This document shows positions 33,600 to 44,056 of a stretch of DNA of 64,000 nt, piece by piece; the first letter of the stretch is position 1, and each line of letters starts with the position of its first letter. Both the position numbers and the translations under genes were made by a program. The DNA comes from Forficula auricularia (Eukaryota; Arthropoda; Insecta; Dermaptera; Forficulidae): assembly GCA_024734495.1 (NCBI GenBank), contig JALMQS010000895.1, forward strand, positions 186,001 to 250,000. The letters are read 5' to 3'. A model generated the notes under the pieces. It made no database searches, was not told the origin of the DNA, and was given only the letters and a program-made list of their open reading frames with translations.

Positions 33600-34011
33600 T
33601 TAAGGCGTAGTAGTAGCATCAAAGGGGGGTTCATTCATCCCGTCAGAAACGGACAAACGGACATACAAAATTACAAACATCTGCAGCCAAAATAACAAAA
33701 ATAATATTATAATTTCATCCGCCCGCTTAAGAGATGAAATTCCACAGACATCTCTCGGATATAAATAGTATAGCGAAGATTAGGATAAGAAAATGCTTTG
33801 AAGGTGTAAGCAAATGCAGTAGCGCTATCTATCTATATTCTATATATATAAGTAAACGGCTGACTGGAAGAGAGCATAGGAATGAAGTATAAAAAAACTC
33901 CCCGGTTTAAATTACATTTATTTTTGATGATATTAATAAATAATCCATTTTTAGTTATTTTTGTATAAATATAATTTTGAAGGTTATTTTTTCATTTAAA
34001 TCACATAGATA
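33600..34011. other. No recognised feature
   Basis: TA-rich short repeats near 33840; nothing else supported. Confidence 0.4.
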
Positions 34012-34095
34012 CAGTGGCGTAGTCAGAAAATTTTCATGGGGGGGGGGGGGGGGTCAATCCAGAAATCAAAATATTTAATGATAATTTTTTTTTCA

Positions 34096-34397
34096 TAAGA
34101 ATTTTGCTGGCTTGGTGTGTACTGGATATATTAATTTTTTATTGTTAAAGGATAAATAAATTGAATTGCTTCTTTCCAGTAATTTATTTTATTATTCAAA
34201 TGGTTAATCCAAATATTTCGAGAGCACTTTCGGCATCTCTTCCTCAGTGGAAACTGTGGGACCACACAATAGGCAAGTCAGTGAGTTATTATTAATTACA
34301 GATGTCAAAAGGTACTCACCCACTCCCCCACCAATGTGCCGACCCTATCAGTTTGTACAGAACATTGATAGAAGCTTGATTATACAACACATATATA
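34096..34397 (-). mobile_element. Penelope-like ribozyme element, partial
   Basis: Begins CATAAGAATTTTGCTGGC like the element at 40436, and shares TTGAATTGCTTCTTTCCAGT, GGTTAATCCAAATATTTCGA with it. It diverges after 34255 and ends in a TA tract. It interrupts the hAT interior, as comparison with 2711-2830 shows. Confidence 0.6.
34208..34251 (-). ncRNA. Hammerhead-like motif
   Basis: Stem I TCCA/TGGA, CTGAGGA, extra A, stem II GAGA...TCTC, GAAA, then stem III as self-complementary ATAT, cleavage base T. Same type as 40904-40950. Confidence 0.5.
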
Positions 34398-35120
34398 TAT
34401 ATACATATATAAATTTTTTTTTTATTAGAACAAATAGTCCAGTTTTTAAACTGTTTTTACCCGGAAAATTTTAGGGTAGTTGTAATATCTTCGACCCTTT
34501 ATGATTTTTGTGTGTGCTGAATCCAAATCTGAGGTTTGCTAACAAAATTTCAAAAATGTTCATAAAATTTCCTACAAATTTCATCATTTAGGTTTTTTCT
34601 CCGATCAACCGTTCGGGCTTAAGTGCTAGTTCAAAATTGGCCTATTTTTTCTGTTTCCATAAATCCCAAAAACTCGCACTTTTTTCCGATTTTTATAGGA
34701 AATTTCATGAAGTTTCATTTTGAAAAGGAAGGTATTTACGAAAAGTTGATAGTTTTCGAGTAATAAGCAAAAAAATGATATTTTTCACTTTTTTGACATT
34801 TTTGACAATATTCCGCCACGAAATTTTGTTAGCAAACCTCAGATTCGGATTCAGCACACCAAAAAACATTTAGATTAAGAAATCAAAACCACCCCAAAAC
34901 TTCCCCGCGAGGGGCCTTTCAGATAACAATTTAACTGGACTAAAAAGATACTTCAAGAAATTAAAAAAAGAACATAATTCTAGATTAAACATATGAAATA
35001 TATTTAATTTAATTTGCCATAGGAAACGGTTTGTCGTTGCCGTTACTCATCCCATAAGCCCTGTCCTTGGGGGGGGGGGGGGGGTTCTGACTTCCCCGTG
35101 GCTACTCCTCTGCATAGATA

Positions 35121-36540
35121 TAATTAATTATATTGAAATTATTGATTGTTTTGTGTTAATAAATAAATATAACTCTTTTATAAGACAATCTAGAAACTTT
35201 ATTAAAATCTAAACGTTTCGGGAAAAGTTTTTCCTTTATCAATAGAAATTTAAAAAATTCTTAAAAATACTTTCTTTAAAAAAGAATGATAAAGAAACCA
35301 TAAACAAATATATATTTTGAAAATAGACAAGGATATAGATTAGCTGGTCATTCAACTAGCCTGAGAAACAATTTTGACTTTTCTATTCCTAAAATTTTAT
35401 ATAATGTACGGAATTTAGAAAAAAAAAAAATAATTTTAGAAATGATCACAATTTTAGACTACAAAAATAAATTTTGTTAATGATCGAGACTTTAAATAAC
35501 AAACATTCAATTATCAAAAATTCAGTTGTAGACTTTCCCCCAAAACGTTTGAATTTTAAATAAATAATCGCTTTTAGATGGTTTCATAAAAGATTTGTAT
35601 TTATTTATATTAATTATACAATATAACTGTGACGTTTTGATCGGCTTATTCCGCAATTTCGGTTTAACTGATTGGGAGCTCTAGCTTCAGAACGACCGCA
35701 AAATAAGCTGATCGAAATGTCACATTTATATTGTATTATTTGCTTCAATAAATTCCATAACAAATTATTTTTTAGATATAAACTTTGACAACATATCTAA
35801 AAAATACATTTATTATTATTTATTATAAAAAAATTAACTCAAGACGCAAAGTTTCAATTCCTTAATATGTTAAAATAATCATAATGTGAGGTGAGCAGCT
35901 CAAAAACTCACGCAATATAGGCAATTACATAGAAATTACAAACATTGGATACTTCAATTGGATCATCAATTGCTTTTTCTATCGAGATGAAATTTTACAA
36001 TGTTTTCTTGGCATTGTCAAAGGAGACAGGAAGTGATTATGAATTGATATACTTTCATTGACTTTTCGTTACCATGAAGAAGGAGAGAGTAAATCTCCGA
36101 AACGTCGGTTATGTAAAAAATGTAAAATAATAAAACTGATATAGTCTTATTTTTTTACAACCACCTTGGACTGCCTTCATCAACATCCAATTGTATTGGA
36201 TACTTAATTTTTCGTTTTAAAAAATATTGAAATATGAACAATTTATAGCAGAAATTAGAATCACTGATGTGACGTCAAAGGTCAGCTTGGACTTTTTTCT
36301 TTCTTTGAAAAAAAAAAACATATATAGAGAAATTTTCCCACAAATCAATATACGAGTACATAGGTATATATATGAGCAGAAAATGTAAAAAATTATTAAA
36401 TTCTTTCATAATTTTAAGTAAAAGCTCTTTCCAAATTCAGACAGGTAAAAAGATCACCTGAAAATGGCTAATTTGGTCCTTTCTCACAACGTTATTTTAA
36501 AGCAAAAAAAAAAAGTAATCCTAATTCTATTTAAAAACAC
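35121..36540. other. AT-rich with two eroded ribozyme palindromes
   Basis: 35205-35250 (minus) has TGATAAAGG...CCCGAAACGTTTAGA. 35630-35735 is an inverted pair (GACGTTTTGATCGGCTTATT against AATAAGCTGATCGAAATGTC). A TGACGTCAAAGGTCAGCTTG block at 36271-36290 recurs inverted near 38277-38295. No gene. Confidence 0.45.
36071..36109 (+). ncRNA. Hammerhead-like motif, one core change
   Basis: Stem I ACC/GGT, ATGAAGA (C3 replaced by A), extra A, stem II GGAGA/TCTCC, GAAAC, GTC. The lost C would weaken the core. Confidence 0.45.
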
Positions 36541-36551
36541 TTAGTTAATGA

Positions 36552-37888
36552 CGAGGGGTGATCCGCGATTGGAAGTAGGTGTACATCTCTTTGGAAGTAT
36601 TTTGGAAGTACTTGGAAATATTTGGAAGTATTTGGAAATATTTGGAAGTACTTGGGAATATTTGGAAGTACTTGGAAATATTTGGAAGTACTTGGGAATA
36701 TTTAGAAGTACTTGGAAAATATTTGGAAGTTTTTGGGAATATTTGGAAGTACTTGGAAACATTTGGAATTACTTGGGAATATTTAGATGTACTTGGAAAT
36801 ATTTGGAAGTACTTGGAAATATTTAGAATATATATATATATATAATCACTTTAACTATTTAATTACTATTTATTTTTAAAAAGTGAAGAAAAACAGCCTT
36901 CTTTTGATCATTTCCAGCTGTAAAAATGATTATTTCGTGCAGAAAACATTAAAAATTGTAAATTAAAATTTTATTAATTATAAAATTTAATGAAATATTA
37001 TATATATTATTTGATATTAAAGAGAGAATTGTCTTGCAATAAAAAAAAATATATTTTGTTGTATAAAAAAGTCGTTTCATGCACGAATAAATGATATTTC
37101 GTGCAGAAACGATAAAATAACAAATTGATATTTTATTAATTATAAAATTTATTAAAATTTACAATAAAAATCATTTTAATGCTGGCTTGAATCGAGGAAA
37201 TTATATCAGTAATAGTTTTCAATAGATATTTGATTGTAACTAGAAAAATGTATATTATATAAATCAGAGGTAACACCCCTCTGCTTCATGATGTACCCCT
37301 CAGATTCATGAAAAGTACTCCCCTCCCCATTTGATTCAATTCTAAAAAATTTAGAAGAGTTTTTATTACCTTTTGTTTAAGTTAAAAGACTTGAACATTT
37401 TTATCTTTAGCATATAATGCTAAAATGGAACAATTTTCACCCCCCCCCCCAGAAATTTCAATGACGCACTCTGAGATTTGACCCCACCAGTAGGCACCCA
37501 TTTATGAACACTATCCTTCAAAACTAATTTAAAATGAATTTACTTCAAAAAGTTAAAACATAATTAAGCCAAGTTGTTCTTTGAATTGCAGCTGGAACTT
37601 TGTCATGACTCGGTACGTTATTTACAGTTTCGGTCGAGGGGTGATCCGGGATTGGAAGTAGGTGTACACCTCTTTGGAAGTATTTTGAAAGTACTTGGAA
37701 ATATTTGTAAGTACTTGGAAATATTTGTAAGTACTTGCGGATATTTGGAAGTACTTGGAAATATTTGAAAGTGCTTGGAAATATTTGGAAGTAATTGGGG
37801 ATATTCGGGAGTACTTGGAAATATTTGGAAGTACTTGGAAATATTTGGAAGTAGGTGTACATCATATTAGGTCGCGGTTCAGCCCTCG
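36552..37888. mobile_element. Composite of two minisatellite hAT MITEs under one target duplication
   Basis: The outer ends CGAGGGGTGATCCGCGATTGG (36552) and, inverted, CGAGGGCTGAACCGCGACC (37888) are bracketed by GTTAATGA at 36544-36551 and 37889-37896. Inside lie a left MITE lacking its right end (36552 to about 36830), repeat A (36846-37633), and a complete MITE (37635-37888). Both MITEs have TTGGAAGTACTTGGAAATA-type arrays. Confidence 0.75.
36846..37633 (+). repeat. Dispersed repeat A between two MITEs
   Basis: Parallels 668-1480 from AACTATTTAATTACTATTTA to CAGTTTCGGT, where the second MITE starts. A TA tract joins it to the left MITE. Confidence 0.6.
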
Positions 37889-37896
37889 GTTAATGA

Positions 37897-38585
37897 TAAC
37901 AAAATATTTTTCATTTTTGACCACCCCACTCTCTCCAAAAAAAAGTTCAAACTATCTCAAAAAATTAAAATTCTAATACAAGTATTTATTTCTTGAAAAA
38001 TGAATACATATATTATAGATACCTTGTAGATTGAAATTTGACTAGATACATAATGCTCTGACAGATCGAGAGATATATAGGCCCACTTTCTAGGATCTCA
38101 TTTCACTTTTTATAATGTACCCTAAAAAGCAAAAAAAATCGAGTATTTTTCACCAGCTTGGGATTTATATTTATACACCATAGTATTTTACCATTAAGAA
38201 ACATAAAACTATTTCTAATCGTTTTTTTTTTATTCAAAATATCTTTATATACATTTTTAATTAGAATAAAATTGTCCAAGCTGACCTCTGACGTCACGGC
38301 ATTCATTCTATTTTTAGTTATAATTTTTTATTTCTGGAAACAAAAACAAAAATATTTATGCACTATTTTTTTATTTTAAGCTCATTTCTATCAATTAATA
38401 CTACTAACAGTTTTATTTACACACGCACAAAATTTTTTGAAAACAACGCCAAAGATTTTCATAACATGTGAAAATAAACAGTAAACACGGCATGCTTGAG
38501 TCTTAGTGCAAATTAATTGCTTCGTAATATTCTCAAAGAATAATTATTTTTAAAAATATTCTATAATTATTTTATTATTATTTAT
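37897..38585. other. No recognised gene
   Basis: AT-rich. TGACGTCACGG near 38290 is part of an inverted repeat with 36271. The frames at 38103-38379 lack family signatures. Confidence 0.4.
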
Positions 38586-38961
38586 TTGTGTGGATGGGAA
38601 CGGGGGATTAGGAATATTTATCGGAAAAGAGGTTTTTTATTTAATTAGTTTTTCCTCTTATTAAAAACAAGGACTAAAAATATGATCAAGGACAGTTGAT
38701 GGTGGGGAAGTAATCTCCGAAGTCGAAGCTCAAATACAATGTATACATTAATTCATGTAAAATAATTGGTTCAATTTGTGTGGATGCACACAGATGGCTA
38801 TATTATGTAGAAATTTCGCTTTTTGTGAATTTTGTTATTTAGCCCCAGAGGTGGAATTGTGAATTTTGTTATTTAGCCCCAGAGGTGGTTGGAGAGAAAA
38901 AATTTTAAAGAAAAAATATATATACTAATGATTTTTCTTTATTTTAGTCAAATTTATAAAT

Positions 38962-39000
38962 CGAAACAGTTTCGGCCGGTTCAACCTGCCATCATCATTC
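38962..39000 (-). ncRNA. Hammerhead-like core
   Basis: ATGATGA (C3 to A), extra T, GGC...GCC stem with an internal GGTT/AACC pair, GAAAC, then TGTT. It sits at the centre of paired arms TCGAAACAGTTT / AAACTGTTTCGA. Confidence 0.45.
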
Positions 39001-39069
39001 TGGGAGACATGAAAGTATATAAACTGTTTCGATTTTTAAATTTGATTAAATTAAAGAAAGAATATTAGT

Positions 39070-39291
39070 ACAGTAGAGTCTCACTAATCCGGCACTATTA
39101 AAAACTAGGTGGTGTCGGATTAATGGAATGTTCGGATTACTGGATTTTATAGAAAAATTCATAAATAAAATAAAATAAAATAAATTTCACCTGATATGGG
39201 TAACAAACGGATATCAAATCGCGGGCGGAAGGTGCCGGATTATTGGACGTGCCGGTCTATTGAAGTGCCGGATTAGTGAGATTCTACTGTA
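39070..39291. mobile_element. pogo/Tigger-like MITE
   Basis: The ends CAGTAGAGTCTCACTAATCC and complement (CTACTGTA end), with TA on both sides, match the CAGTAGA...CC..TAATCCG terminus known for pogo-group elements. 222 bp, no transposase. Confidence 0.7.
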
Positions 39292-39560
39292 TTTATTTAT
39301 TTATTTAAAAAATTTTGAGGAACTCCAACCACCTTTGGGGCTAAATAAACCTCATGAATTCTCAAAAAAGGGTAATTTCTACATACCAATTATTTACATA
39401 AATTAATGTATACATTGTATTTGAGCTTCGACTCCGGAGATTACTTCCCCACCATAGACTGTTCTTGATCATCTTTTTAGTCCCTGTTTTTAATAAGAGG
39501 AAAAAACTAATTAAAAGAAAAACCTCTTTTCCGATAATTATTCAAATTCCATTATCAATC

Positions 39561-40110
39561 TATCCATCGTCCTCAATTTCTACATATTATTTATTTGTTT
39601 ATTTATACAATTTTTAATGACGATCTCTTTACGAGATTTTGTTCTTTGTATCCCGTGGCCATCGGAACGGGTACAAAGATTTTGACTTATGGGAGTATTA
39701 AAGTATTTAGGACACTAAAAAATAATTTATTTTTGAATATATTTTTATTAATTCAACGTTCCGGGAGAATTTCTCCCTTTATAAATGGAATTTTAAGAAA
39801 TTAGAAAAAAAAATTTTCTTTAAGAAATGAATATGAATCTTTTATAAAAAAATAAATATTTTGAAATTAGACTATGATAAAGATTGTCTTGGAGATGAAA
39901 TTTTATATATTTCGCGCCACCTAGCTCAACCACATGACCGACTGAGTGGCTCAGCCTGCAATATCCGCAACTAATTTGCCATCTTGGCTCACCGTTAGCC
40001 AGCCTTATAGGCGCTCCAATTCTCATCATAACTTTTATTTGATTTAAAAAAAAACATAAATCTAATCTGACCTATAGACCTAAATAATTTTTCCAAGATG
40101 TTTCGCGAAC
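39561..40110. other. Unassigned; GC-richer island at 39905-40025
   Basis: The island (CGCGCCACCTAGCTCAACC...CCTTATAGGCGCTCC) has open frames on the minus strand but no recognisable protein and no clear splice sites. A degenerate ribozyme-like hairpin (GGGAGAATTTCTCCC) lies at 39763-39777. Confidence 0.35.
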
Positions 40111-40122
40111 GTATAAAAGTAT

Positions 40123-40420
40123 TAATTGAATGTAATGGAAGGCAGCCCAGGGTTAGTGAAGAAAGAAAAATTTAACACATTCAAATAAGGTGTAATTTAT
40201 TGGAATCCTTCCTCCTTTCCTTTCAAACCGACGTTTCGGAGAATTCTTCCCTCCTTCTTCAGGGTTTCAAGGGCTCAATGAAGGAAACAAATAAAATGCT
40301 TCCTTCCTCTCTCCACAGCAGTGTTCAAAACATTTCACTACCCCTGGGCTGCCTTCCATTACATTCACTTAAAAGTTCTACCAGTCTGTCTCTCTCCAGA
40401 GAAAATTTCGTTGCAAAAAA
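40123..40420 (-). mobile_element. Ribozyme-bearing retroelement with 12 bp target duplication
   Basis: Bracketed by GTATAAAAGTAT at 40111-40122 and 40421-40432. The arms TTGAATGTAATGGAAGGCAG and complement, plus a unique right tail (CTCTCCAGAGAAAATTTCGT, GCAAAAAA), give a pseudo-LTR-like layout. Hammerhead-like core at 40225-40267. Sister copy at 50129-50384. Confidence 0.8.
40225..40267 (-). ncRNA. Hammerhead-ribozyme-like motif
   Basis: Minus strand: stem I AAACC/GGTTT, CTGAAGA, extra A, stem II GGAG/CTCC with a long loop, GAAAC, GTC. All expected core bases present. Confidence 0.6.
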
Positions 40421-40636
40421 GTATAAAAGTATATTCATAAGAATTTTACTGGCTTGGTGTGTACTGGATATATTAATTTTTTATTGTTAAAGGATAAATA
40501 AATTGAATTGATTCTTTCCAGTAATTTATTTTATTATTCAAATGGTTAATCCAAATATTTCGAGAGCGCTTGCGGCATCACAATATCGAGCACAATATTG
40601 TCTACGTTTTGACACGCGGAATTAATTATTAAAAAT

Positions 40637-40890
40637 CATAAATGTTTATTTTTTGTCAATTCGACTAAAATCTTGTACTCCCTCATTAAAAAACCCGTGT
40701 CTACCTTGTAGTTTAGAGGGTTTTCCAGGTTTTGCTGGATGAAACACAATTCCTTGAAAAAACGTTTTCTTTTATTTCATTCATAATCAATTATACTAAA
40801 ATTCTCAAAATCAAAATTATGACCCTCAGTCCGCGCATGTTGTGCTAATGCTGTTTGGTTGTTGTTCTCTTTTTTAGTCTTGCCTCTTGT
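40637..40890 (-). pseudogene. Penelope-like element GIY-YIG endonuclease, C-terminal remnant
   Basis: The reading frame holds TALAQHARTEGHNFDFEN then IIDYE, an in-frame TGA, then KRKRFFKELCFIQQ and NPLNYKVDTGF before a stop. The pattern T-A-L-x-x-H, G-H-x-F-D-F, E...KR...E, then N-L/N..TDT is what I know from the C-terminal endonuclease region of Penelope/Poseidon-type polyproteins. The reverse transcriptase and the GIY-YIG signature itself are missing (5'-truncated). Internal stop: non-functional. Confidence 0.75.
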
Positions 40891-40903
40891 GTGGTCCCAC
40901 AGT

Positions 40904-40950
40904 TTCCACTGAGGAAGAGATGCCGCAAGCGCTCTCGAAATATTTGGATT
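40904..40950 (+). ncRNA. Hammerhead-like motif of the Penelope-like element
   Basis: Stem I TCCA/TGGA, CTGAGGA, extra A, stem II GAGA...TCTC with inner GC pairs, GAAA, ATAT stem III, T. The minus-strand arm at 40557-40585 has lost the CTGAGGA half. Confidence 0.5.
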
Positions 40951-41026
40951 AACCATTTGAATAATAAAATAAATTACTGGAAAGAAGCAATTCAATTTAT
41001 TTATCGTTTAACAATAAAAGTATATT

Positions 41027-41299
41027 ATTGGTCAGAATTTAATTTATTTAGGTTATTTAAGCCATAAAACAATCATAAAAAACTAGTGTGTTTATTTAAA
41101 AAATTTTAACTAATAGAAAAAAATTACAAAAATATCGTGATTTTTGCAATTTTTCATAAGTTTAAAGTTAGATGCGCGAGCGGAAGATGTTAACCGATTT
41201 TATTTTTATGCCGTTTTTCTTCTTATTACAATAGGCAACTTTTTCGCACTAAAGCGTTTTCGAAAAAAAAATCCAGTTTTTCCAACCTACCCTAATGTG
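41027..41299. other. No recognised feature
   Basis: AT-rich, nothing supported. Confidence 0.4.
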
Positions 41300-41540
41300 C
41301 ATTAATGTGGTCCTTATTTTAAGTATTTTTCAATTTTTATCCTGAAAGAGACTCATATGGTTCGAAATAAATAAAAACAAATCTCCCCCAAGTTCCAAGT
41401 CTCTATCTCAATTTTAACCTGTGGCGCACAGCGATGCAAGATTAAGTTTCCCATCTAAATAACAAGGGGTTTTGGCATGAACAATAAATTTTTTATTCCG
41501 GCCAAAGTAATGATTAAAAAAATTTCAAACTCTGTAGACT
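41300..41540 (+). repeat. Fold-back element F1 fragment
   Basis: One arm of F1 (GACTCATATGGTTCGAAATA, AAGTCTCTATCTCAATTTTA, CATCTAAATAACAAGGGG). Confidence 0.55.
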
Positions 41541-41624
41541 TTATCCTTATAATAGTAGTTATCCTTCAGAATTTTACAGATTTTTAGCTATTATAATTTT
41601 GGAGTTACAGCTATAATTAAAATA

Positions 41625-41825
41625 CAAAGGAATTATTATTTAACGGGTTATAGTGGTGTTTCACAAAGAGGAAATAAAATTAAAAAAATTAAAAATCTTT
41701 TAAATTATTTTGGAGATTTTTTAATTTTATTTCCTCTTTGTGAAACACCACTATAACCCGTTAAATAATAATTCCTTTGTTTAATATGTTTCACTATAAA
41801 CCAACACCGCTTTCCCTAAACTTTA
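41625..41825. mobile_element. Palindrome with GTTTCAC-type tail
   Basis: The arms AATTATTATTTAACGGGTTA and complement enclose GGTGTTTCACAAAGAGG and complement. The right side continues with ATGTTTCACTATAAACCAAC, the tail type seen at 21558-21598. It partly overlaps F1-derived sequence. Confidence 0.55.
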
Positions 41826-41884
41826 TAATTAAAATACTGCTATATCTTAATATTAGTAAATTATAGTCTCCAAAATGTATGCTT

Positions 41885-42300
41885 AAGCTCCCTCCAAACT
41901 TTAAAGGGGGAGGGGGGCTGAGCCCTACCCTCGGACTATGTCGTCTGTTTTTTGTAATTAAGTATTTTCTTTAAAAAAATTCTAAAATACACATTAGTAA
42001 TCCTAGTCCGTTATTTTTTATTTATTATTATTATTTTTTTACAAATAAGGCCAGCTAATAATTGCGATATCTCACCAGCTAATAGGAAAAGACTAGAGTT
42101 TCCTGGTCTGATTATAAATAGTACCTGGAGCCACCGAGCGATGCACGGTAACCCCTGATCCCCCTCCCGAAACCACACACCTCGCCCCCCACCAATGCAC
42201 CCCACCCCGCCCCACCCCAACCGCGCCTCCATCCCCCGGATCCCCCACAACTGCACCCCACCTCCTGCACCTCCCACAATCACCCCACCCCGCACCCAGT
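41885..42300 (-). repeat. GC-rich Helitron-like debris
   Basis: The C-rich plus strand (G-rich on minus) at 42120-42300 resembles the G-rich interior of the Helitron at 27840-28060, with GTGCGGGGTGGGG-type words. Frames here are low-complexity artefacts. Confidence 0.35.
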
Positions 42301-42565
42301 TTTTGCATTTCAAGCTTTCTAATGGTCCACATATATATTATGTATATATTTGTTTACTCGTACACCAATTTGCCCACATTCGTCCATATTGATAAACATT
42401 ATAAAAAATAAATAGGAAAATAATAATAAAAAAAATAATCGTATAGGATCTGAAATAAAAACATAAAATTAAATAAGATTTGTTTCCAAGATATAGTAAA
42501 AAAAGCCACTTCAACCACTTTATTTGTAAACAAACCTGTTTTGTTATGATTTAGACACCTGTTAA

Positions 42566-42728
42566 ATTTTTTTTTTTTTGGCTTTTCGGCCTTTCTAGCC
42601 ATAAGCCATTTACGATACTATTTTATTATTTTTAAATTTGTCCCTACACCGGGGGTCAGATTTTAGCCGGATGCCTCGAGTCGGATTCGAACCCGACTTG
42701 GTTAGCAGGATGACACGCTACCGCTACC
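42566..42728 (-). mobile_element. tRNA-derived SINE, family S1, with target duplication
   Basis: CCTGTTAA at 42558-42565 and 42729-42736 flank a minus-strand S1 copy whose tRNA-like head is shortened but keeps GGGTTCGAATCCGACTC. Confidence 0.85.
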
Positions 42729-43033
42729 CCTGTTAATTAAAAACAAACGAAAAATTCCTAATTTTAATATAATATATTAATATTTGCTATAACCTATTAG
42801 TGGGTTTTAAAATTAAAAAACCAATTAAAAATAAAACATAATTGAAAAAATGTAAACAAACTTTTTTATTGAGATTTTCATCTGTCAATAATTACTTTAA
42901 TTAAGAAAAGATCAATTAATATTAAATTTGTCGAGGTCCAGACCTAGCCAGATCGCTTTCTCATCCTCAAAACTTGTTAATAGAATTTGTTTCATCAAAA
43001 TCGGTAAAGCCGTTTTCAAAATAGAACAATGAT

Positions 43034-43092
<59 letters not shown>
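43034..43092. repeat. TA microsatellite
   Basis: About 28 TA units. The antisense frame of alternating Y and I residues across it is an artefact. Confidence 0.9.
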
Positions 43093-43094
<2 letters not shown>

Positions 43095-43335
43095 TACAAA
43101 CAATTTTTGCTCTTTTAATAAGAGATTAAGCATTTGAGTTTAGTAGTTCTTCTTTTTATGATGTTCATTTGAGTCCTATTTTTATTATAATAAGTTCTTA
43201 AGATGTAATCCTATTTTATTATGATGTTGACTAAATTACCTATATGACGTTTTATGATGTTTTTTCGATGTTTTAGCTATTATTATGCAATGAAGAAATT
43301 TTCCCCTAGACAAACATATACATCTAAATCTTTTA

Positions 43336-43535
43336 AATAAATTATTTTGATTAGTTATGTCCATCGATTAAATTATTAAAGTTGTTATAGAGAAATAAGG
43401 ACTATATTGTTTATGCAGATAATTTATATTTTATTGCCAACGTTTCGTGAACTTTGTTAACTTCTTCAGGGCTCAAATAGTTAACTTCCCTGCATATTTG
43501 TTATTTTTATAATTATTCTTTCTTAGTAAACATAT
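43336..43535 (-). mobile_element. Ribozyme element, single arm
   Basis: About 200 bp from ATTAGTTATGTCCATCGATT to ATAATTATTCTTTCTTAGTA, duplicated at 46683-46868. It carries a hammerhead-like core but no opposing arm here. Confidence 0.55.
43436..43472 (-). ncRNA. Hammerhead-like motif
   Basis: Stem I GCC/GGC, CTGAAGA, extra A, stem II GTTAAC/GTTCAC (five of six pairs), GAAAC, GTT. Confidence 0.5.
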
Positions 43536-43599
43536 CAAGGCAACTTTTATTTATAATGAGAGTATAGTAATTAATTAATTGTAATTATGATCAGATATC

Positions 43600-43810
43600 C
43601 CAAAGAAAATATCATTCACATTTCTGATAACAAGATTCTATTTTAAATCTCGACATTTCGATACTTATTTCTGGGGCCCTTTTCAACTACTTTGGGGGAA
43701 TTTTATAGTAATTAGTCTCTCTATAGGTATCGAAACGTCGTTCATTCTGATGACTCCTTCTAGCCACGAATGTATAATCGAAATCTTGTTTTGATAAACA
43801 CCCAACACAT
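43600..43810. repeat. Degenerate ribozyme-type palindrome
   Basis: Arms with AACAAGATTCTATTTTAAATC and GAAATCTTGTTTTGATAA, and ATCGAAACGTCG at 43728-43739 on the plus strand. Core mostly lost. Confidence 0.4.
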
Positions 43811-44056
43811 CAATCAAATCTGCAATAATCAAATCAAAATTAAAATTTTTTTCCTAATAGAGCTCTATCTCTATTTAACTGGATGCAAACCACAAAACTT
43901 GCGGAAAGCGTACCAAGTCTTTAAAAGATCTCACTTTTTCCTCTAAGCTAATAATAATTAAATACTAAGAGTAGGTAATAGTGATTGGTTTTTATGTTTT
44001 TCTACAAACATCTTAATTTCCCTAGAGAAGTAAATTCGATCATTTTAGAACAAAAT

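Larger units (their letters stand above)
34012..35112. mobile_element. hAT element with nested insertion
   Basis: Left end CAGTGGCGTAGTCAGAAAA, right end inverted CAGAGGAGTAGCCACGGGG; perfect 8 bp duplication CATAGATA at 34004-34011 and 35113-35120. G runs lie just inside both ends. The interior is the fold-back repeat also at 2.8 kb and 19.3 kb; a ribozyme element is inserted at about 34096-34397. No transposase recognised. Confidence 0.8.
38588..39560. mobile_element. Large nested palindrome
   Basis: The outer arms (AAAGAGGTTTTTTATTTAATT, CTCCGAAGTCGAAGCTCAAA on the left, complementary to 39415-39535 on the right) enclose an inner ribozyme palindrome (38935-39060), a pogo-like MITE (39070-39291), and inner arms with TTTAGCCCCAGAGGTGGTTG / CAACCACCTTTGGGGCTAAA. 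A 34 bp tandem copy of TGTGAATTTTGTTATTTAGC is at 38824-38890. Confidence 0.6.
40436..41015 (-). mobile_element. Penelope-like element fragment with coding remnant
   Basis: Bracketed by AAAAGTATATT at 40425-40435 and 41016-41026. This target overlaps the duplication of the neighbouring ribozyme element, so it inserted next to or into it. The outer arms (TAAATAAATTGAATTG, TTCAAATGGTTAATCCAAAT) are inverted. Between them lie a hammerhead-like core and a broken GIY-YIG region. It links the ribozyme palindromes to Penelope-like elements. Confidence 0.8.

Noticed and set aside
36541..37976. Several long frames of W-K-Y-L-E-V repeats on both strands
   Set aside because: They are translations of the 20-bp MITE minisatellite; frame openness follows from the period, not coding.
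39898..40029. Exon or CTCF-type site in the GC-richer island (CGCGCCACCTAG)
   Set aside because: No paired splice sites, no recognisable peptide, and the motif match is short; left as unassigned.
42912..43133. Frame with alternating Y-I residues
   Set aside because: Translation of a TA microsatellite.
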